Of a DNA stretch of 64,000 nucleotides, positions 56,250 through 64,000 are shown one piece after another; position 1 is the stretch's first letter; each line of letters opens with the position of its first letter. Location: contig JAJEKV010000022.1 of the NCBI GenBank assembly GCA_021234155.1, positions 3,469,996 to 3,533,995 of the forward strand. Reading direction: 5' to 3'. The notes under the pieces are model-generated. The model was not told the origin of the DNA. It saw only the letters and a list, made by a program, of their open reading frames with translations, and ran no database searches. A program made the position numbers and the translations under genes. Source of the DNA: Isoetes taiwanensis. Lineage: Eukaryota; Streptophyta; Lycopodiopsida; Isoetales; Isoetaceae.

Positions 56250-57390
56250 ATTGACAGAAAGGATAAAGGATAACGCATTGGAGCGTAAGTATAATCTAAG
56301 TATAATCTGTTGACAAAAGAAGTTTAGTCTTTAAACAAGTGCTCATAAGGCAAAATCTTTACACCTAGAGTTACACGATCATTGGTACAAAAGATATTCA
56401 TTATAGTCCAAACACATAGTGACCAACTTGTGGAAATCAAGATTTTGCTATAGAGAGTCAAGCTCTTGCTTAGTGCTTTTACTAAATGTCAAAGGAAATT
56501 ATAAGTACAGACAAAATAAACACAAGACCATGCAATGCCTATTGGTACAAAGCTTCTAACATGTGTAGCATTGGTAACAAAAGGGTTGAAATATGAAGGG
56601 AAAAACTACGGAATACCCTTATGTTTTGACATATTTTGCCACGTACCCCTAACTTTTCAAAAATTTATGGAATGCCCCTGGTCAACGTATTTGGCCTTGT
56701 AGAATTTCGTATATCACAAGATGCCCTTGTAATTTTGCGTATTTCTTCAAATGCCCTTCTGCAAGCAGTTCGTTTCCGCTCCCACTTTCTTCTACAAATG
56801 GCTTATGCTTTTTCGGTGCTACAGACCAGCAAATTTTTGGTGCTATAGAGTTTGATTGAATCGTAGTTAGGGGCCCTTTATCCCCATTTCACGGCATATC
56901 ATCGTCAATTTTATTGACTTTTTTCATAAAAGTCTATGTAACACCTTATTTTTGCCACGTAAACTAAATAAAAAGAAAAAAAAAATCGCAACCTTTGTTT
57001 GCTCCTTAATCTTGGCTGGTCCTCTATTAGCTCACCCCCATGTTGCATGAGGAGGAAATTCAAGGATTTAACATAGTTGATAGTGTTGAAAGTAAAAGTT
57101 GACTTTTGTTTTAGGCAATTAGTAAAACTTCATAACATGATTAAAGGTCATGCTTGATGAAAAAAGTCTTAACATATTTAACCACATTATTATGTAAAAA
57201 TAACCACATTATATTTAACCTATTCAATTATAAAACATGTATTAGACGTTCATAGAAAGCCTTGGAAGGACCACATGCAAGATATGACCGATAGGTCTCT
57301 GTTCTTCCTGGTATAATGCCATCCTCTGTAGAACATTACATAAATGCATGAAATTCCTTTGAAGCTAAATGAAGAGGGAAGAAACATAGA
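56250..57390. other. Intergenic, no gene recognised
   Basis: AT-rich. A run of near repeats about accepted words such as AATGCCC and TTTTGC occurs at 56610-56770, with no coding evidence. Confidence 0.4.
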
Positions 57391-57409
57391 ATTACTCTTG
57401 TACCTATCT

Positions 57410-57770
57410 CAGGGCCAAGTACTGTATCTCCATCAGCATCTGCATCAGTCTTTGGAGCTTCAGATGGTATAGGTGCACCACTGATTACTTGATGTAACAA
57501 AGATTCCCATCCCAACTCCAAAAGTCTGGCCACTTCTTCTGCTCAGGTTACCCGCAGTACAGAATTGTAAACATGTAGCTCAAAACCTTGAATTATAATT
57601 AGTTCAATGCCACAACCCTCCATCTCATGTAGCATATAAACAGACACTTTGCTCCCCAGTTTTAGACTCCCTAAAAGCAGAGCGACCATACCCTCAGCCA
57701 GGGATCTAGCTATATTGTCAGGATCAACACTTCTTTTTATTGTGCTTGCAACAGCATGATTCCAATTTGC
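57410..57770 (-). pseudogene. Degraded coding fragment of unknown family
   Basis: On the minus strand one frame reads WLANWNHAVASTIKRSVDPD, NIARSLAEGMVALLLGSLKL, GSKVSVYMLHEMEGCGIELI, then one TGA, then AEEVARLLELGWESLLHQVI and SEAPKTDADADGDTVLGPEI before a possible GT donor near 57413. About 110 codons with only one stop and a protein-like composition suggest a real exon or relic. I do not recognise the family. Confidence 0.45.
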
Positions 57771-57928
57771 GAGCCATTAACTCATTCTCTATATTTCATT
57801 AACTCATTCGAAGGCAAAAAGAGGGCGGCCCCAAACTTTGGCGTCTTTCCCTTTCACTCGCCTTTTAGTTTCCAAAACGCAAAAAGACAAAGGCAAAAGA
57901 TAAAAGACAACTTTTCTTTCCTTCCTCG

Positions 57929-57941
57929 TATAAAAAAGCGC
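57929..57941 (+). promoter_or_regulatory. TATA box of the GDSL gene
   Basis: TATAAAAAAGCGC lies about 100 bp before the ATG at 58027, inside the segment copied in inverted form at 52790-52970. Confidence 0.6.
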
Positions 57942-58026
57942 AAAAACCCCACATCGTTCAGTCTAAATAACAAACGCAAATTGCCCACATCGTTCATTCT
58001 TTATTCAGTTCAATTCTCTTTTAATA

Positions 58027-59350
58027 ATGAATGCTCATATGGTGATAATGTGGATGCTACTTATTGGCATGCCGTTTGTTGCCCATGCCCATGGCTTAGC
58101 ACCCTTATGTGCAAGAGGTTTGATTATCTTTGGAGATTCTTTGTCCGATAGTGGCAACTTTGAAATTCTTTATCCTTCCTTGCCACATCCTTGGACATAC
58201 AACCTGTCCGCGGACGTGTTGGCAACGGATATACCATGGTTGACTTAATGTGTAAGTTTACTAATGTCATTGCCCATGTCAACATGCTTCTTTACATGTT
58301 TTCGTCTTTTGTGTTTCAGCAAAGTACCTTGGATTAGGTACAATGCTACCCAATTATGGTCGAAATTTCTTCAACAGGTGGAGGTATTCGATGGTGTCAA
58401 CTTTTTGTTGAAGGGGCTTGCACGCCCGTGACAGTTCCATTTTGGTACCTTATTACCTATCTCACCAAGTTGACACCTATACCTTCTGGAGAAAGCGACA
58501 TCTTATATCTGAAAGTGAGTGAGCAATCGTCATTAAGATTGTACCCTTCTTCTCTTTACTTATGTTTGGATTTGTTTTCCAGAATTGGCTTCCAATGCCC
58601 TTTACCTCATTTACCTTGGGACGAATGACATCGTCCAAAACCTTGTTAAAAGAAATGATACGTTTGACCATTTGAGATCTACCATTGTGCCCCAGTCTGT
58701 AGATTCAATAATGAAAGGGATTGAGGTACTAACTAGCATACTCTGTTAATCTTTGAGTGGTTGATGATATACAGATTGCTTGTTGCAGAGGCTCCACAAC
58801 CAAGGTGCACGAAACTTTATGGTGGTAGGTGTTGCGGCAATGGGTTGTTTTCCAATGTTCCTTAACACACGGAACTATGACTCTTTTGGGTGTTCCAAAC
58901 CCTTGAATGAGCTCGCAAAGTTGCACAATATGCTCCTTCAGAGAAGGCTGGTTCTTGCACAAATAGAACATCCAGATTCTTCTTTTATTTATGCTGACCT
59001 CTATAATTTGAATTTGGATGTGCTTAAAAATCCCAAGAACTTCGGTAATTAACTTCTATCTTTCTCTTATTATTACATTTATGTTTTGGCCATATGCCTA
59101 ATGTTTTTGCGTGCTTTGTTGGCATGTGCGTGTTTCAAACAAAGAGGGAACACGAAGCTTCAGGTTGTCCCGGGTCTTGGTCCAGACAATGCACGTGGAG
59201 AACTGTCTGCTCAAATCCTAAGTCGTATATGAGTTGGGATGGCTTGCATTTTACAGAAGCATTCAATCGCATTGCAGCCAGATCTTTCCTCACTGGAAAG
59301 TATATCCAACCTGCTATACCAATACACGTGGAAAACTGTCTGCTCAATTT
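58027..59350 (+). pseudogene. GDSL esterase/lipase gene with frameshifts
   Basis: Secreted plant GDSL hydrolase. Exon 1 encodes a signal peptide (MVIMWMLLIGMPFVAHAHG) and block I with the catalytic Ser, LIIFGDSLSDSGNF. Near 58190 the frame shifts: the family pattern continues as RGRVGNGYTMVDLM. Exon 2 (after TTTCAG at 58319) gives KYLGLGTMLPNYG, and another shift leads to FDGVNF. Exon 3 (from about 58583) has block III, ASNALYLIYLGTNDIVQNL. Exon 4 (about 58790-59045) is GARNFMVVGVAAMGCFPMFL through SSFIYADLYNLNLDVLKNPK. The last exon has block V, SWDGLHFTEAFNRIAA, with the Asp and His of the triad. All catalytic blocks survive in order, but at least two frameshifts interrupt them. Confidence 0.75.
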
Positions 59351-59454
59351 CTAATTTGTACGTGACTTGGGATGGCTTGCATTTCAAGGATCACTCAATC
59401 ACATTTTATCCAAGATTTTCTTTGCTGAAAAATACAACTGAGCTGTACATATGA
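59325..59454 (+). repeat. Duplicate of the GDSL last exon (block V)
   Basis: The stretch CACGTGGAAAACTGTCTGCT at about 59325 repeats CACGTGGAGAACTGTCTGCT at about 59190, and the frame again gives WDGLHFKDHS in place of WDGLHFTEAF. The copy is more diverged after the His. Confidence 0.75.
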
Positions 59455-59637
59455 CTTTAACACCATATGTAAACGTTGAATTGAGATTGTGTCAATCCTT
59501 TCAGGATGAGATCATATATTAAGTGCATTATAATAATATATACAAGAAATTTATCGTGGCGGCCAAGGCTGCCGCGAACATTTCTCTTTACCAACTTGAT
59601 GTCAGTTCTAAACCCACCTATTATGGAGGGCATTTTA

Positions 59638-59990
59638 AGGTGAAATTTCTCAATTCAAACTGTAAAGGAAAAGGATGTAGTTGAAAAAACTTGAATGTTT
59701 GTTCATGACTTCATAAAAAAACATCATTTTCATAAATCTCTCAAATTGAATTGCTCGAAGGTGCTTTGTAAGTGTCATTCTGGATTCTTGACCGACAGGA
59801 ATATTCATCTTTAAAGTGAAATTTTTCGATCTAAACTGTAGCAGGAAAAGATGTAGTAAAAAAAACCTAAATGTTCGTTCTATGACCATTAAAAAAACAA
59901 CATTTTTTGCACTATGCCCTCAAACTGCAAAGTATCATTCTGGATGCTTGACCTCTACGAACATTTCTCTCGTTTTTATGGAAATTTGTA
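59638..59990 (+). repeat. Tandem duplication, about 176 bp
   Basis: GTGAAATTT(C/T)TC.AT(T/C)(C/T)AAACTGTA opens both units, at about 59641 and 59816. Both contain GATGTAGT and a TCATTCTGGAT.CTTGACC end. Diverged, non-coding. Confidence 0.7.
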
Positions 59991-59999
59991 TACAGGCGT

Positions 60000-62900
60000 T
60001 GCTCCCGTACTCTGTGACACCAGGCGTAGTTCTCCTGGCAGGGATTGCTACGTCAGTCAACTCTTGTGAACTCCCATGGTAAGAGGTCCTCCAGTGCCAG
60101 ACGTGGGCTGAGAGGGTATGCGCATACGAGGTTCACCCCACCACCCGCTACAGGGCTTGGAATGTAAGTTGTTGGGCAACATGCTGCTAACGGGGCCTGT
60201 ATATAGGCTGGCTGAGCTTCCCATTGTCCCGGAGCTATGTTTATGATGATTTGGTATTTTGGCTATGTTCTTTGCTTCTGTTGCTCATGTGTTATATTCC
60301 TTTGCATTAGGTTGTCATTGTCTTAGCACTGTGCTCACGTAGGATTTTCCGTCTCTGTTTGTGCTTACCCAAGATTTGCAGAATATTTCCATGCATGCAG
60401 CGGCGGCCAGGGATCCCCACTTAGTCACGAGGACCAACCCCAGTGAGCGCATATGTGCAGTGAATGAGCAAGGCGGTGGTTAAGCTAACGGTAGCAGTGC
60501 AGTTGTGGCTCGTGGTTGAGCGAGAAGATTCCAACAGACATGATCAAATACCAAGACAACAGTGGAACAATGCAAAGACCAAGACATGTGAAGTTCATTA
60601 GAATATTCCCTATACATGTGCCTAGATCATACCGTTGTCGAGGTTGCCCATACATGTTGAAGTAGCTTTCCCAATGAACCCTACAATGACATAGAAGTAT
60701 ATCTCATACTTAGCATTTTCACAATACTTACAGCTTACGCTAAGGCGATTCCCCCCATTAAGGAATGCAACTCCACATTAGCTTCTGATAAATCCGTTGG
60801 TCATAGTAACTTACCATACTTCTTACATATAATTCTCATCCAATACCATGTCGGAGTAGCTAAACTTACTGACACGGGTGATGATCACAATCTAATCACG
60901 TCGATGAAGTCGCAAGCATGGCTATCATTGATGTAGCTCCGATGCCTACGTACTTTGCTAAACAAGGAAAGATACTACCAATCCACACAATGCAATGGTT
61001 CTATGGCAACATAGAACCATCATTCTTGGAGAAGACGAGCCTTTTTTGGAACGTCTATTTTTTCCATAAGACCTTTTTTACAGGTTATATATCTCATCAG
61101 TTCTAGGTTTTCATCATCGGCCTTCCTCTTGAGCGTTCCATCTTTTTGTGTTTTGTCTTCCTACTTTGTTCTTTGTCCTACTTTGTTCTTTGTTTCCTTT
61201 GAGCTTTGTCTTCCTACTTTGTTCTTTGTTTCTAGTTTCCTGTATATGTTACTTGCTTGACTTTCTTATTGTATAGATTACTTTAACTCTTTATCGATTC
61301 CTTTATGCTTACTAGTTCTTGCATAGGTTTTAGAGATTTTTGTAGGAAGTCTAGCCAGTTAAAGTAGATTGTGATGGTCTTAGAGATTGCTAAAGCGATT
61401 TTCCACATAGTTCTTCCATTTGACATGGTGCATGCTACTTTTCCTATATGTTTTGAGATAATCCTTCCTGCTTGGTTGTTCCAAGTTTTGGAGCTTTTTA
61501 GAAATTAGTTTACGGCTGTAGGACCTTTTGTATTTCTTCAATATTTTTTATGGGATTTTTGTTGCTACTTTCACTTTTCTTTTTGAATTATATTTCAGCT
61601 TAAGGGCCAGTTTGCCTAGCTCAGCTCAGTCTAGGATGGTAGATTCTCTACATGGTTTTCAAACTTTGTGCTTTCTTGTAATTACTTGACCTTTCTTCTG
61701 AGTACTCTCCGTTTATTTCTATCTGGGAATTCTAAGGAGCTCTTGGTAAACCTCTTTCTTCCTCTAGAATTATCCTGCAGGTTCGTTCTATCTCATCTCA
61801 ATCGCCAACATATCTGGAAAATTTTGCACTCACCTTTTATAAGTTAGTTGCGTTGCTTAGTTCTCTTTTTTGCATGTTCAAAAACCACCATGCAGAACAC
61901 CACTGTACATCATTGTCACTGCTTGGAGTGGCGCACCTTGGCAGCATTTTTTCTCTGCAATAAAGAAGCTTAGGCTTTAGTCAGCTGAGGAATTCCTTCT
62001 TGCTTCATGCTTTTGTATTTCATTAGATTTAGCCTTATGACTAATTCGTATGGTTGCTTTGCAACCCAAAATCTGGAAATATCTAATATATCTGCTTTAT
62101 TCTGCTTCAGATCAAGCCGTTTTTAGCTTTGCCATGATCTTCCTGTCCAGAAGATCAAGCCATTTTTAGCCTCAGACCAAGCCGTTTTAGCTTTGCCCTT
62201 TTTCTCAGCAGAAGCTTTTTGTCTCTCCAGAATCGGTTCTTACCTGTTTACTTTTGGGATCTTCTTCGAACCACAAATATAGCATGGATTCTTTTTTAGG
62301 GTTCTAGCTTTCTGCTTCTTCCCATGGATATTCCTACTCTTCTACTGCACGGAATGCCCACCGGCCTGCTCTCGTCCAAAATGGGTCAGATCTGCCTGAT
62401 TCTTCCCTGAATCCGCTGACCTCGGTTGCCTTAACCTCTCGACTGATCTGGAAGACCGCTTCCTATGATCTGTCTATGCCTTCGCATGCTCCGCTATCAG
62501 TTCTGGTCGGCCTGTCTCTGATCTCTGCTGTCTCTGATCTCTGGTCGAATCTTCCAATGCTGTCTATCTCTGGTCGAATCTTCCAATGCTGGCTACCTTC
62601 TAGTGCTCCGCCATCTATTTTGGTCAGCGGCTTCTCTTTCTGTGATCCGGAATGCCCTCTGCGCCAATCACCTTGCCTGCCCTGATATGTTCTGCTCCTT
62701 CCTTGTTATCGTGAATGATGGTCGACCATTTTTTGCTATACGCTCTGTCAAAAGTAGATACTAATTAATTCTGTTATTAAATTAACAAACGTCCCTTAAG
62801 CATTTGGTTGGGGCTTGAGTTGTTGCCCCATTGACCCAGGTTCGAATTTGCCCTTTATACTATAGATTTATTCTAGTTCGAAGTTGCCCAACTTGATGTA

Positions 62901-63400
62901 AAACGGTGGCTTATGTTCCTGAACCATAAATTATGGTTTATTTCTAGTTCAAAGTTGATGTTCCTGAACTCAAAACGTTTTCCTTTAACTACAGTTTTTA
63001 TTCTAGTTCGAAGTTGCCTGTGTGCGGTAGTTTTATTCTGGACTAGGTAAAATTGTAGTTTATGTTCCTCAACTCATAACATTTTCACTCGAAGACCTTC
63101 GCTCCAAGACCATAATTTTGTTTCTAATCCTTTGCAAGCATCCTCGCCCACCTTGATCCTTGTAGATTCTCCCATATACACTTCTATAGCTCGTATAATT
63201 CATCTTTTTACCATTGGATTGAGTGGGATATTGATATTTCTTCTTATAGTTTTTTCTTGAGTATTTATTTATCATATGAATCTATATACGATCTCCCATG
63301 TCTATTGGTGTCTATAAACTGTGGGGCCAAGGTTGCACTTTAGTGTCTTATTGTTGCATTTTGGTTTGGCAACTTTGACTTCGTTGCTTATAAGGTTATT
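60000..63400. other. Intergenic, no gene recognised
   Basis: T-rich. Small repeats of CCTACTTTGTTCTTTG occur at 61155-61230 and of TTCTAGTTCGAAGTTGC at 62870-63025. A TATA-like CTGTATATAGGCTGG lies near 60200 in a GC-richer stretch (60000-60240) that could be retroelement LTR, but no ends were found. Confidence 0.4.
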
Positions 63401-63413
63401 CAAAAGTCGTATC

Positions 63414-63645
63414 AACTCTTAAATATCTTCAAACTCATATTCTATGCTTGTCCCTCTTTTTTCCCATATTTACCATGTGAATAGATTTTTGCTTACATGA
63501 CTACAATTCTTGGTTCAACTAGCTAGTCTTTACTCTTAAATATCTCAAACTCATATTCTATGCTTGTCCCTCTTTTTTCCCATATTTACCATGTGAATAG
63601 ACTTTTGCTTACATAACTACAATTCTTGGTTCAACTAGCTAGTGT
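63414..63645 (+). repeat. Tandem duplication, about 117 bp
   Basis: ACTCTTAAATATCT, TATTCTATGCTTGTCCCTC and GGTTCAACTAGCTAGT occur twice in the same order with few differences. Confidence 0.9.
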
Positions 63646-64000
63646 TTTTTATCGTATTAGGGCCCAGAGATTCTTCTTTGTTAGTGTTTGTGGCTCCCAA
63701 TAGCACTCTTTGAGGTTTTTTCCATCTGAATTCCATCGTTCCTTCTTTTCAGGGTAGCCTCCCCCAACTTCTGTTAACCCATTTGACATTAGATTCTTTA
63801 TAGCCTACGGCCAAAGCAGTGCTTATGTCGTGTAGGTTAGCGTCTACAATCCAATTATCCTTTGGTGCTTTTTTCCTGGCAATGCAATACTTTGGTTGTT
63901 TGGTCAATACTAAGTACCTCTATTCTTTCTTGCATAACGTTCGTGTTTGCCCTTCTCTATCTGTCCTCGTAGCTACAAATGGGGTCCCATTGGAGGACTT

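Overview
The window looks like nuclear DNA from a land plant with a large, repeat-rich genome. The evidence is spliced genes with GT-AG introns, PPR gene remnants of both P and PLS type, a GALS-type (GT92) galactan synthase, a PLAC8 protein, a GDSL lipase relic, and Ty3/gypsy, Ty1/copia and LINE debris. A fern or other seed-free plant is my best guess, but it rests on general character and not on a diagnostic gene. Gene density is low. Few genes look intact (a C2 protein, the GALS gene, the histone-H3-like ORF); most coding traces are broken.

Layout. 1-7,775 is a nest of inverted repeats: duplicated 0.7-1.8 kb cassettes, eight copies of a 58-bp imperfect palindrome, and a foldback-like structure centred near 5,401 whose outer ends are 19-bp minisatellite arrays in opposite orientation. 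9.4-13.2 kb holds two PPR pseudogenes around a C2-domain gene. 15.4-21.7 kb holds a 281-bp-arm palindrome built around a whole tRNA-Arg(TCT) sequence that carries CCA and continues into retroelement R-U5 sequence, joined to an internally deleted Ty3/gypsy element keeping integrase and two LTRs. A LINE fragment follows. 24.9-28.1 kb has two spliced minus-strand genes (GALS; PLAC8 with an early stop). 32.7-34.9 kb is a tandem duplication of about 815 bp.

35.5-46.6 kb is the most unusual part. A spliced gene of unknown function with a basic Pro/Ser/Lys tail precedes a 1.6-kb LTR with a polypurine tract before it and a primer-binding-like site after it. Then come two 70-bp hairpins, 1.7 kb of almost pure polypurine, and a TATA-driven ORF of 406 codons that ends in a complete histone H3 fold domain. 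Just upstream, in the same frame but separated by one TAG, lies a leader starting MARTKQ, the H3 N-terminus. The protein therefore looks like histone H3 with about 300 charged residues inserted between tail and core. Two more hairpins follow, then a minus-strand LTR element with two gag-like/coiled-coil ORFs, then an IFRD-family remnant.

46.6-64 kb contains PPR scraps, a degraded copia element, a degraded unknown coding fragment, a frameshifted GDSL lipase gene whose promoter has an inverted copy 5 kb upstream, small tandem duplications, and long AT-rich stretches where I see no gene.
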